From assembly GCA_046761005.1 (NCBI GenBank), contig JBHIFI010000032.1, positions 1 to 17,599 on the forward strand: a stretch of DNA of 17,599 bases, written 5' to 3'. This DNA is from JAGMCJ01 sp046761005. Its GTDB lineage: Archaea > Thermoplasmatota > Thermoplasmata > RBG-16-68-12 > JAGMCJ01. Numbering within the stretch: position 1 is the stretch's first letter; every line of letters begins with the position of its first letter. Of the stretch, positions 1-6,538 are shown piece after piece. Position numbers and translations under genes: made by a program. Under the pieces are notes generated by a model, which saw only the letters and a list, made by a program, of their open reading frames with translations, had not been told where the DNA came from and made no database searches.

Positions 1-347
1 TCCCCCGTGCCGTTTCCATTAAGGTCCCAGCAGGCAATACCATCGGTGCCATCAGCACCATCGGTGCCATCAGTCCCTGGGAGACCTTGCGGTCCCGTCG
101 GTCCAGTTGGTCCCTCATCGCCTTCCAGGCCCTGTTCGCCTTGCGGTCCCTCAGGACCTACAGGTCCGGGGAATGCCACCATTCCAACCAGGGCCAAAGC
201 CAGGGCGATGACTGCGATGACCAGACCAGGTTTGGAGACGTCGGTCCTAGGCGCCAAAGGGGCTGCAGGTGCTACGGGAGCCTGCATTGGTGCAGGCATC
301 GGTTCTTCACTAACAGGCTCACTTCTAATTCTCTGTGGTTCAGCCAT
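1..347 (-). CDS. Membrane-anchored collagen-like protein, N-terminal part (runs off left edge)
   Basis: Reading the minus strand from the ATG at 345-347 gives an open frame of 115 codons that continues beyond the window. It begins MAEPQRIRSEPVSEEP, followed by a Pro/Ala-rich stretch to about residue 34. One hydrophobic helix follows (residues about 40-58, GLVIAVIALALALVGMVAF), then perfect Gly-X-Y triplets such as GPVGPEGPQGEQG and GPTGPTGPQGLPG, then GTDGTDGADGTDG, and finally CWDLNGNGTG at the edge. The start is supported by GAGGAGG about 10 nt upstream and a TATA box further up. The short Pro-rich N-terminus should be cytoplasmic and the collagen-like rod outside the cell. CWDLNGNG resembles the Cys/Asp calcium-loop segment that often follows such rods. 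Function is unknown; a surface stalk or adhesin is an inference. The complementary plus-strand frame is a shadow of this repeat. Confidence 0.85.
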   Translation of the reverse strand, partial: MAEPQRIRSEPVSEEPMPAPMQAPVAPAAPLAPRTDVSKPGLVIAVIALALALVGMVAFPGPVGPEGPQGEQGLEGDEGPTGPTGPQGLPGTDGTDGADGTDGIACWDLNGNGTG

Positions 348-391
348 GTTATACCATCCTCCTCTACTGAGGCAGATTATCATCATCTTGT

Positions 392-400
392 CATATAAAA
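392..400 (-). promoter_or_regulatory. TATA box of the collagen-like gene
   Basis: The minus strand reads CTCTTTTATATGACAAG here, a good archaeal TATA box. Start of transcription would fall near 370, leaving a leader of about 20 nt that contains the GAGGAGG ribosome site before the ATG at 347. Confidence 0.6.
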
Positions 401-489
401 GAGCTATGGTGACAATGAACCTAACTTCTGACACCTTCAGTAGTTAAGTATTCCCTCAGAACAAGTCTGAGATAGAGGCAAGACAAAAG

Positions 490-657
490 CTAATCTCCTA
501 CGATCACTCCCCAGACAATCAGAATAATGCCCAAGAGGAAGAAAACGGGAGATACCCAACAACAAGCGACTACTAACTCAGGAATAGGTGAGAGAACAAC
601 CCAGGCAAATGACGCGCCAAGAAAGAATATTCCCATAAGAATGACACGATACCGCAC
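490..657 (-). CDS. Small two-helix membrane protein (55 aa)
   Basis: A minus-strand frame starts at GTG (655-657), directly after an in-frame TGA, and ends in TAG (490-492). GAGAGG lies 6 nt before the GTG, which favours that start; an in-frame ATG at 636 would give 48 residues. The product starts VRYRVILMGIFFLGASFAW and has two hydrophobic segments separated by LSPIPEL, ending in a second helix FFLLGIILIVWGVIV and a short GD tail. This is the usual shape of small archaeal membrane proteins with a helical hairpin. No family can be named. It lies upstream of the collagen-like gene on the same strand, but that gene has its own TATA box, so co-transcription is not required. A competing plus-strand frame at 527-715 has no membrane or domain pattern. 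Confidence 0.5.
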   Translation of the reverse strand: MRYRVILMGIFFLGASFAWVVLSPIPELVVACCWVSPVFFLLGIILIVWGVIVGD

Positions 658-859
658 TCAATTCCTCTCAGAGAGGCTGGGAAAAGCTTTGGGGGTAATT
701 GCTTGTACGGATTAGTTATCATTGCAACAACAAGATCGCTGAGTTCTCCTAGCCTCAAGAATGGAATGAATCAAGGGGTATGAAAAGGTGATGGCGAAAG
801 GATTGAGTGTATCCTAGGCAAGCTGGCTAGTCTTTTCAATCCATAATCTCTGGCTCACG

Positions 860-868
860 TTTATATAT
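860..868 (+). promoter_or_regulatory. TATA box of asnA
   Basis: TTTATATAT is a near-ideal archaeal TATA element. Transcription would start near 890, giving a leader of about 60 nt before the asnA ATG at 949. A strong ribosome site, AAGGAGGAGG at 937-946, directly precedes that ATG. Confidence 0.65.
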
Positions 869-948
869 CCCAGTGATATTGTTTCGGATGGACGACAGCC
901 ACAACATCGGCATTGACATTCCCGTGAGGAATCGAAAAGGAGGAGGAC

Positions 949-2079
949 ATGAGAGACAAGAAAGCAGACCTCGCCGGTCCGGGCATCGGGGATTATGACG
1001 AGCTAGAGGGAATCCTACCCCAAGACTACAGCTCTCTGCTGACGATAAAGGAAACGCAGAAGGCCGTCTTTGCATTGAAGAATTACATAGAGGAGAGATT
1101 GTGCAAGGAGCTCAATCTAGTTATGGTCACAGTTCCTCTTATCGTGGACGTTGAGAGTGGCGTGAATGATTATCTGGACCGTGATGGCTCACGATCCCCA
1201 ATCCAGTTCCACATTTCCAACGACTATGACAAGCACCCTGTCGATGCCCAGGTAGTGCAAGCTGCAACAAAGTGGAAGCGGATCGCGCTGAAGCAGTTTG
1301 GCATCGAGGTGGGTGAGGGCATATGCACTGACATGCGAGCGGTGCGGAAGGACTACTTCCTCGACCACGATCACAGCGCATACGTGGACCAGTGGGACTG
1401 GGAATTGGTGATAACGGAAGAACAACGCAACCTGGATTTCCTGACGGAAGTGGTAAAGAAGATCTGGAAGGTCCTCAAGGGCGCCGAGAACCATGTACAG
1501 GAGCTTTTTCCCCAGCTGAAGACGGACAAATACCCCAACTTGCCCGAGAAGCTTACATTCATTCACGCCGAAGACATCCTTGATAGATACCCCGACATGC
1601 CGCGTAAGCAGCGCGAGACAGAGATATTGAAGGAATATCCTGCTATCTTCATCTATGGGATTGGCTGGCCGCTCAGGGACGGTTACCCCCACGAAATGAG
1701 AGCGGCAGACTACGATGATTGGATTACAGAGACAGTTTCCAAGGACGGCAGACCTATGCACGGGCTTAACGGTGACATTCTTGTCTGGAATCCTGTGACA
1801 AAGCGCCGACATGAGCTGTCGTCTATGGGCATCCGCGTAAACGCCGAGACGCTCAAGAAGCAGCTGGAGATGTCCGGTCAGCAAGATCTCCTCAATCTGC
1901 CATACCATCAGGCAATCATGAACAATGAGGTCCCGCTCAGCGTAGGCGGTGGCGTAGGGCAGTCCCGCACATACATGCTTCTCCTCAGGAAGGCCCACCT
2001 CGGAGAGGTCAGTGTCACGGTTTGGCCGAAGATACTCAAGGATATTTGCAAGAGGAAGAACATCCATGTCCTAGAGTGA
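949..2079 (+). CDS. asnA: Aspartate-ammonia ligase (asparagine synthetase A)
   Basis: This cytoplasmic enzyme makes asparagine from aspartate, ammonia and ATP, forming an aspartyl-adenylate; its fold is related to class II aminoacyl-tRNA synthetases. The 376-residue product follows E. coli AsnA (330 aa) almost end to end. Matching blocks are TKWKR (107-111), YVDQWDWE (145-152), FIHAEDILDRYPD (204-216), AADYDDW (252-258), HGLNGDILVWNP (271-282), ELSSMGIRV (289-297) and the class II-like GGGVGQSR (333-340). It has an extra N-terminal segment of about 27 residues; the next homologous Met is not well placed, and the strong AAGGAGGAGG site supports the ATG at 949. It ends 7 bp from the converging acetyltransferase frame. 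It looks intact and monocistronic. AsnA is ammonia-dependent, unlike the glutamine-dependent AsnB. Confidence 0.95.
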   Translation: MRDKKADLAGPGIGDYDELEGILPQDYSSLLTIKETQKAVFALKNYIEERLCKELNLVMVTVPLIVDVESGVNDYLDRDGSRSPIQFHISNDYDKHPVDAQVVQAATKWKRIALKQFGIEVGEGICTDMRAVRKDYFLDHDHSAYVDQWDWELVITEEQRNLDFLTEVVKKIWKVLKGAENHVQELFPQLKTDKYPNLPEKLTFIHAEDILDRYPDMPRKQRETEILKEYPAIFIYGIGWPLRDGYPHEMRAADYDDWITETVSKDGRPMHGLNGDILVWNPVTKRRHELSSMGIRVNAETLKKQLEMSGQQDLLNLPYHQAIMNNEVPLSVGGGVGQSRTYMLLLRKAHLGEVSVTVWPKILKDICKRKNIHVLE

Positions 2080-2086
2080 GAAGAGG

Positions 2087-2602
2087 TCACCCAGTGGTGA
2101 GTTTCAAATCAGAAAGGATCTTCTCATAACGAATGCGATAGGCCTTGAATCCGCGCTTTTCATGGAGCTTCTGGGTGCCTACATTCTCGGTTCCGGTGTC
2201 AGACCGCAACAATATTGCCCCTCTGGCTAGTGCGAGTTCTTCGATGTGTTTCATTAACTCCGAGCCAATTTCTCGCCGCTGATAATCAGGAGTGACTATG
2301 ATATCCATCACTTCTGCAGCAGTGAGATTCTAATCCCGAATATCCAAGAATGTGACCCATATATATCCGACAACTTTGCCGTCGTCCTCCAAGACCTCAG
2401 CGATGGTTCTCTCGTCCTTCAATGACTCCCTCAGGTCCGAAAGGAAAGTATCGGTCTGTAAAGTGCTCAGCCATTTTTTTCTGTATTCTTCATATAGCAC
2501 CCTTCTGGCTAGCGGTGTCTCGCTCTCGTAGTTTATTCTGCAATGAAGTTCCAGGAGTAGATCCCTGTCTTCTTCGATATCAACATCACGATACTGAAAC
2601 AT
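2087..2602 (-). pseudogene. GNAT-family N-acetyltransferase interrupted by an in-frame TAG
   Basis: One minus-strand frame from ATG 2602 to TGA 2087 would encode 171 residues but is cut by TAG at 2330-2332, after residue 90. The first part starts MFQYRDVDIEEDRDLLLELH and ends KVVGYIWVTFLDIRD, the central beta strands of a GNAT fold. After the stop the same frame resumes NLTAAEVMDIIVTPDYQRREIGSEL, the GNAT motif A acetyl-CoA loop. It then reads NVGTQKLHEKRGFKAYRIRYEKIL, the usual C-terminal motif B. Homologues would have one continuous chain, often with Tyr at the stop position, so a single Tyr-to-TAG change explains it. GGAGGT lies 9 nt before the ATG. The rest of the frame is undamaged, suggesting a recent mutation, a sequencing error or readthrough. 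Substrate unknown. Confidence 0.8.
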
Positions 2603-2648
2603 TCAAGATGACCTCCTCTTCCACACTCGAGTTTATCAACTGCTATTA

Positions 2649-2798
2649 TTTCAATCCTATCCAAATTCCCTTCGGAAAAAGACCACTGATTAATTGGATA
2701 AGTGGGACGATTGCTCGTTCGGCCTCAACCATAACGTATCCGGCTGCTTGTGGATAGAACAGCAGAGCGTCTATATTCTTGCTTGGATAGTTGCGACT
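2649..2798 (-). pseudogene. Possible fragment of a Spt5/NusG N-terminal domain
   Basis: Between the acetyltransferase start and the end of the VWA gene, a minus-strand frame stays open for 50 codons with no usable start at its head and ends in TAA at 2646-2648. It includes NIDALLFYPQAAGYVMVEAE, followed by LIQLISGL. This resembles the archaeal Spt5 NGN core as I remember it: hydrophobic xALL, seven residues, GYVxVEAE, then a helix ending LIxG. It overlaps the last codons of the VWA gene in another frame. The match covers only about 35 residues and could be chance, since a 50-codon open stretch is not rare. If real, it is a decayed remnant. Confidence 0.2.
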
Positions 2799-4582
2799 TC
2801 AAGCTGAAGTTCTACGACTCTTCGAAGGGACAGGATTACCTGATTATCCGCTTGGAGGAGAGAGTATTGGTTGGAATCAAGACCGGATAGAACACCATGC
2901 AACCAACTGTTCCATGCTTCCACGTAGTCGGTAGTAATAACGATCGAGATTCCGCCTATCCATGCCTTCCATTCCCCAATATTGCATTTCAGCTGGGCAA
3001 GTCTCAGCAGAAGATATTCCGCATACCAATCCTGAATCTCACCATCGCTTTCTCTCTCCTGAACGACTTGGATTGTTTCATCTGCAGACTCCAAAGCATC
3101 TTCGATTCGGTCCAATGCATCCTCGGTTTCGCCGTTGTCCCATTTCTGAATAGCGGCTTCAATATGCCCCTCCACCTCATCCAACTTCGCCAGAATTCTT
3201 TGACCAGCACCTTGGGTCAATACTCCGCCAAGACTCAATCTGTACTGGACATCCTGTTGAAGAGACTCGGCCTCCGTGTCCAGATTATCAAGGGTGGACT
3301 CTGTGTATGTATATCGCTCTGAGGATATCGACACGATGGATGTGGTGATCCCCTCCGATCCCGTCCCACTCACCGCACCAGGTTCTCCTATCAAGGATAT
3401 CGTCCTCAAATCAATTTGAAGCTGCCCTTCAGTGGTTTCGACTATTGAGAAATATGGAGCCGATGTGATGATTGATCCATCTGTCTGGCTCAAAATAACG
3501 GCTCCGTGCTCAAATATCAGGCTCTGCCTTACGTAATACCTGTTATCGACATCCAATCTCACTCTTCCCAAAGAAGATTGCGAGAGTTCGATGCACGAGC
3601 AGCCCAGTTCACCCGCGAATTGATTCGATATATCCTGATATATCCAATCGAGATAGGAAGGATCTGGGGCAGCATAGTATCTACCGTCAGTGATTTCGGC
3701 AATCTGTCGCAGGATTCGAAAGTTCTCCCTGCCAAGACCTATCGTGAATATCGTGATTCCATTATCTTTCGCCCGCTGCGCTTCTTCCAATGCCTGGGTA
3801 TCATTCTGAACCCTGTTGTTTCTGCCATCGGTGAGAAGAATTTCAATCCAGACATGGTCATCGTCTCCATAGGTGATTAGCTCATCATTTGCCACATGAA
3901 TAGCCCATCCAAAGTTCGTTCGACCCCATGAGTCTATTGTGCGGACGTCTTCTTTTGCGCATTCATACGTCTCATCTCCACCGTGACCCGTGTGATGGAG
4001 ATGATGGGGCTCTCCTCCAACATTTGTTCTCACTAAACGAGCCCTGTGATCGAAGTCGACTATGGCCACCCTATCTGGCGGTTCCAGATTATCAATATAT
4101 CGCTCTGCAGCATCGATCCTCTCATTGCGCGGATCATTCCACCACATACTGGTAGAGCTATCCATAATGAGTACGACATCTTGATCGATTCTCCGTAACT
4201 CATCCGAACCCCACTCGTGGACGAATCTCCATTCCACCGAGAAGCTTCCAGTATGTGGATCGAAGGACAGCGTCCCGGAAGTCGGCTGTGCGAGAGCCGG
4301 AATCCCTTCTGAACCAAGAGTGATTGTGGAATACATCTGAGCGGGAATTGCTCCTTCTTCCTCTGCGCTGAGAGTCTTGGCAAAAGCAACCTCAAAGTCT
4401 ATCGCATTCTTGAACTCCTCAAACTCCCCAAGAGTCTTCCGCATGTGAGCATATTCATTCTCTTTCATCTGGCATGGAACGTACCAGCTCGTGAATGCGG
4501 TAATGACAACGACCACTAGAAGGAGAGTTAGAATAGTTGCAACGACAGAGGAAACCCCTTTCTTGTCCTTCCTCAATCTCAT
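2771..4582 (-). CDS. Archaeal pilin-signal surface protein with a nested von Willebrand A domain
   Basis: The 603-residue product begins MRLRKDKKGVSSVVATIL and then a hydrophobic helix to about residue 34. This is a class III (type IV pilin-like) signal, with likely prepilin peptidase cleavage after the charged KKG region. Residues about 80-122 (AQMYSTITLGSEGIPALAQP, GTLSFDPHTGSFSVEW) and about 330-420 (NRYYVRQSLIFEHGAVILSQ) look like the two halves of an archaeal pilin-like beta domain. Between them (134-325) lies a VWA domain with a complete MIDAS: D141-S143-S145 in DSSTSM, T222 in GRTNFG and D252 in LLTDGR. Residues about 435-600 are helical and acidic. The metal site suggests divalent-cation-dependent adhesion outside the cell. 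AAAGGTG precedes the ATG. The His-rich EPHHLHHTGH (191-200) is an unusual insertion in the VWA domain. Ligand unknown. Confidence 0.85.
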   Translation of the reverse strand: MRLRKDKKGVSSVVATILTLLLVVVVITAFTSWYVPCQMKENEYAHMRKTLGEFEEFKNAIDFEVAFAKTLSAEEEGAIPAQMYSTITLGSEGIPALAQPTSGTLSFDPHTGSFSVEWRFVHEWGSDELRRIDQDVVLIMDSSTSMWWNDPRNERIDAAERYIDNLEPPDRVAIVDFDHRARLVRTNVGGEPHHLHHTGHGGDETYECAKEDVRTIDSWGRTNFGWAIHVANDELITYGDDDHVWIEILLTDGRNNRVQNDTQALEEAQRAKDNGITIFTIGLGRENFRILRQIAEITDGRYYAAPDPSYLDWIYQDISNQFAGELGCSCIELSQSSLGRVRLDVDNRYYVRQSLIFEHGAVILSQTDGSIITSAPYFSIVETTEGQLQIDLRTISLIGEPGAVSGTGSEGITTSIVSISSERYTYTESTLDNLDTEAESLQQDVQYRLSLGGVLTQGAGQRILAKLDEVEGHIEAAIQKWDNGETEDALDRIEDALESADETIQVVQERESDGEIQDWYAEYLLLRLAQLKCNIGEWKAWIGGISIVITTDYVEAWNSWLHGVLSGLDSNQYSLLQADNQVILSLRRVVELQLEVATIQARI

Positions 4583-4605
4583 TTATGCACCTTTCTCATC
4601 TCTTC

Positions 4606-4629
4606 GTGAATAGATGGTTGTTTATTCAC
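4606..4629. promoter_or_regulatory. Inverted repeat in front of the VWA pilin-like gene, with TATA-like core
   Basis: GTGAATA (4606-4612) and TATTCAC (4623-4629) form a perfect 7-bp inverted repeat separated by 10 bp, 24 nt upstream of the ATG at 4582. On the minus strand the distal arm is GTGAATAAAC, which could serve as a weak TATA element. TATTCAC recurs at 4647-4653, inside a direct repeat of the TATTCACTCCAGGA segment at 4623. The arrangement suggests a repressor or activator site, or an RNA hairpin in the leader. Confidence 0.35.
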
Positions 4630-4819
4630 TCCAGGACTATTCAGCATATTCACCCAGGAATCAAGAATGATAATCCCGGGTGATTCTCACTTACTGCGAA
4701 AGGCTTACTGAGAAGGCGCTGACGTTGTGAAAGAGGAAAGCGAGAGATTATGAACCTCTCCAAGTCCTGGCTTTTTAATTCATGGGGAGGCTAGACACAG
4801 GGGAAAGCGAGCAGTGTGA

Positions 4820-5023
4820 GAAGCCCTCCTGGAAGCTTCGGAAAAGGATGGCGTTGAGAGGGATGATTTGGAAGGTTCGGTTGAAAGCCTGCTGGGCAAG
4901 GGTCTAGCCCATGAGCCTGTAATCGGGAAGTTGAAGCGATGGGGTAGGTGCCTCAGTGTGCCTTTCTACCGAAAGCCTGATGCTCTCTTGACCATGGTGC
5001 GAGGTATTTGGCATCAGGTGTAA
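4820..5023 (+). pseudogene. Decayed C-terminal winged-helix fragment, replication-protein-like
   Basis: A plus-strand frame opens right after a TGA (4817-4819) and runs to TAA at 5021-5023, with no start near its head. Residues from 4820 to 4942 read EALLEASEKDGVERDDLEGS, then VESLLGKGLAHEPVIGKLKR. This looks like the small winged helix at the C-terminus of archaeal MCM or RPA-type single-strand DNA-binding proteins, which ends in a ...LLxxGxIYEPxxGxLKxI pattern. Just upstream the neighbouring frame reads KASSVR, so a one-base change near 4820 would restore SSVRALLEASEKDG. After GKLKRW the frame continues for 27 residues without recognisable pattern. Its TAA lies inside the first copy of the palindrome array. 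Most likely an old gene remnant; the family assignment is from memory of motifs. Confidence 0.4.
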
Positions 5024-5276
5024 CCGAAAAGGTGCTCATTCTGGCGCACTGGGATGCAAATCTTCGGCTATACCTGTAACCGAAAAGACATCTCCACAGA
5101 CTAGGAGTTGCAGATTTTCGGCATCAGGTGTAACCGAATATAAGGGTCAATAGGAGGGGTGAGTGAATGTGCTGGCTTGTGTCAAATCTTCCCCAAGATT
5201 TCGGCGTCAGGTGTAACCGAAAACGGCTCCGACAAATGAGCACAACGGTAGTTTCGGTTATAGGTGAGCCCGAAGA
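5007..5276. repeat. Array of five imperfect TTCGG-N12-CCGAA palindromes, about 54 bp apart
   Basis: Copies lie at 5007-5030, 5063-5086, 5117-5140, 5200-5223 and 5253-5276. Copies 1, 3 and 4 share CATCAGGTGTAA between the arms, except GTC for ATC in copy 4; copy 1 has TTTGG for TTCGG. Copy 2 has CTATACCTGTAA in the middle and reads like copy 5 in reverse complement (TTCGGTTACAGGTATAGCCGAA against TTCGGTTATAGGTGAGCCCGAA). All have 5-bp arms and a 12-bp centre holding AGGT or ACCT. Start-to-start distances are 56, 54, 83 and 53 bp. The intervening sequences (32, 30, 59 and 29 bp) are unrelated. The last copy ends 27 bp before a TATA box. The symmetry and even spacing suggest tandem binding sites; a degenerate CRISPR relic is less likely. 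Confidence 0.8.
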
Positions 5277-5288
5277 ATTTCGGGGCTC
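5266..5288 (+). other. Hairpin overlapping the last palindrome copy
   Basis: GAGCCCGAA (5266-5274) can pair with TTTCGGGGCTC (5278-5288), giving a 9-bp stem with one bulged G and a loop of about four bases. The right arm of palindrome copy 5 can therefore pair either with its own left arm or with this downstream segment. It lies about 15 bp before the TATA box at 5304, so in that transcript it acts as DNA; it could form in RNA only if transcription started further upstream. Confidence 0.4.
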
Positions 5289-5303
5289 GTTAAAGTGACT
5301 TCT

Positions 5304-5311
5304 CATATAAG
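5304..5311 (+). promoter_or_regulatory. TATA box upstream of the lipoylation genes
   Basis: CATATAAG fits the archaeal TATA consensus and would start transcription near 5333. The first gene begins at 5566, so the leader would be about 230 nt, long for an archaeon. Positions 5333-5565 contain no convincing ORF, tRNA or C/D-box RNA that I could find. This stretch may be a regulated leader, or the box may serve an unrecognised small RNA and the genes have another promoter. Confidence 0.5.
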
Positions 5312-5565
5312 CCCGCTCCTTATTGGCTTTCTCTTGATGATCGATAGTTGAATGCATCGAGTCGGTCATCTATAGCGCCCTCGGGAGGTCTCTCAGACTT
5401 CTCTGTGTAGGGTGAGTCCTGATCGCCAATTTCCTTGGTACGAAAGAATCGCTGACATGCGGAGGGGCGAGTATTTCATTAGGTGGTAGCCTTATTGCCC
5501 CCTGCAATCCCACGGAAGGCAGTATCGAGAGAGCCTTTCGAAACAGGACGGAGTGAGGATTTCAA

Positions 5566-6501
5566 ATGGCAGTTCGGGCGGCCACAGGAACCGCCATAGC
5601 TTTAGGGCTTAGGAAGGGCAAAGCATTTTCTCATCCGACAACCGCACATCTTCTCACTCCCGGAAGATGTGTCTACGATTGCGCTTATTGCACAAAAGCT
5701 AAGACGAGTACATCGCCACCGGAATATATGTGCAGAGTAACATGGCCCCTGTTTGTGGAATCAGATGTCTGGGAGGCCCTCGAAGAGAGAAAGTCTGAAT
5801 TCAAGAGAATCTGTCTTCAGGTGGTAAATAGGCCCGGATGTTTCGCTACCGCCCAAAACTGGTTGGAAGAGATCAGGAGTCGATGTGATTTGCCAGTGAG
5901 CGTCGAAATCCGCACCGAGGACAGTCGTATGATAGGCGATCTCATCGGATCAGGCGCAAATTGCATCGGCCTTCCTATAGATGTTGCATCTGAAAGGCTA
6001 TATTCGAACCTCAGAGGTGGGGAGCTGAAGGAAGCTCTGAGTCTTCTTATATCCGCCGCAAGGTCTTTCCCAGGAATGATAAGCACGCACATCATTGTGG
6101 GCTTGGGAGAAACGGACAGAGAGATTGTTGAGATTTGCAGGAAGCTCTCTGTAGAGAACATTCCTATCGCCCTCTTCGCATTCACGCCGTGCAAGGGAAC
6201 GAGGTTGGAGAGCAAGGAGCCTCCACGCCTTGAGCGCTACAGAAGAATTCAGGTCGCAACATATCTGATTTCTCAGGACCCGAGGATAGAGCTTGAATAT
6301 GACCAGAACGAAAGGCTTATCCTTCCAAGTCTACAGAAAGATTCGCTTCTTGAAATCATCCCTAAAGCACTCCTTACACGAGGATGTGACGGATGCAACA
6401 GGCCCTTTTACAATGAGAGACCAGGATGCACACCATATAATTATCCAGAGGAACTGGATGATGAAAGAATTGCGAAGGAAGCAGAGGTGATGCTCACTTG
6501 A
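5566..6501 (+). CDS. Radical SAM protein, probable lipoyl synthase subunit (LipS1/LipS2 type)
   Basis: The 311-residue product carries the radical SAM cluster motif CxxxCxxC as CVYDCAYC (C35, C39, C42). Near the C-terminus it has a second Cys set, C274 and C277 in GCDGCNRPFYNERPG plus C288, likely ligands of an auxiliary iron-sulfur cluster. Some archaea replace LipA by two radical SAM proteins, LipS1 and LipS2, that insert both sulfurs into protein-bound octanoate. The lipoate ligase gene 70 bp downstream points to this role. Which of the two subunits it is cannot be settled here, and no second one is in the window. A TGA lies just upstream in frame and GTGAGG precedes the ATG, so the start is firm. 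It could instead be an uncharacterised BioB-like enzyme. Confidence 0.7.
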   Translation: MAVRAATGTAIALGLRKGKAFSHPTTAHLLTPGRCVYDCAYCTKAKTSTSPPEYMCRVTWPLFVESDVWEALEERKSEFKRICLQVVNRPGCFATAQNWLEEIRSRCDLPVSVEIRTEDSRMIGDLIGSGANCIGLPIDVASERLYSNLRGGELKEALSLLISAARSFPGMISTHIIVGLGETDREIVEICRKLSVENIPIALFAFTPCKGTRLESKEPPRLERYRRIQVATYLISQDPRIELEYDQNERLILPSLQKDSLLEIIPKALLTRGCDGCNRPFYNERPGCTPYNYPEELDDERIAKEAEVMLT

Positions 6502-6538
6502 TAAGCGAGCGCACTTTCAGAGAAAGCTATAGGAAGAT

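Noticed and set aside
7..447. Plus-strand frame of 146 codons rich in Pro, Ser and Cys
   Set aside because: It is the complement of the Gly-X-Y collagen repeat. The minus strand has the ribosome site, TATA box, membrane helix and triplet pattern.
1189..2067. Long minus-strand frame (292 codons) opposite asnA
   Set aside because: AsnA is matched over its full length on the plus strand. The antisense frame has no recognisable domain and arises from codon bias.
2330..2332. TAG in the acetyltransferase as pyrrolysine
   Set aside because: TAG ends several other genes in the window and no pyl gene is present. A nonsense change or sequencing error is simpler.
4060..4395. Minus-strand 111-codon frame within the VWA gene, and similar frames inside other genes
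   Set aside because: They are out-of-frame shadows of well-supported genes, with no domain pattern or ribosome site.
4952..4975. A sixth palindrome copy 55 bp before copy 1 (ending TACCGAAAG)
   Set aside because: The spacing fits, but only the right arm matches and the left TTCGG arm is missing. The site lies in the degraded coding remnant.
5007..5276. Reading the palindrome array as an active CRISPR
   Set aside because: The units differ at many positions and in orientation, one interval is 83 bp, and no cas gene is in the window. A relic cannot be excluded.
5124..5369. Minus-strand 81-codon frame across the palindrome array
   Set aside because: Composition is not protein-like, it crosses repeat units and the TATA box, and it has no ribosome site.
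5333..5400. C/D-box RNA starting at TTGATGA just where transcription should begin
   Set aside because: A C-box-like TGATGA is present, but no D box (CTGA) follows at a proper distance, and terminal pairing is absent.
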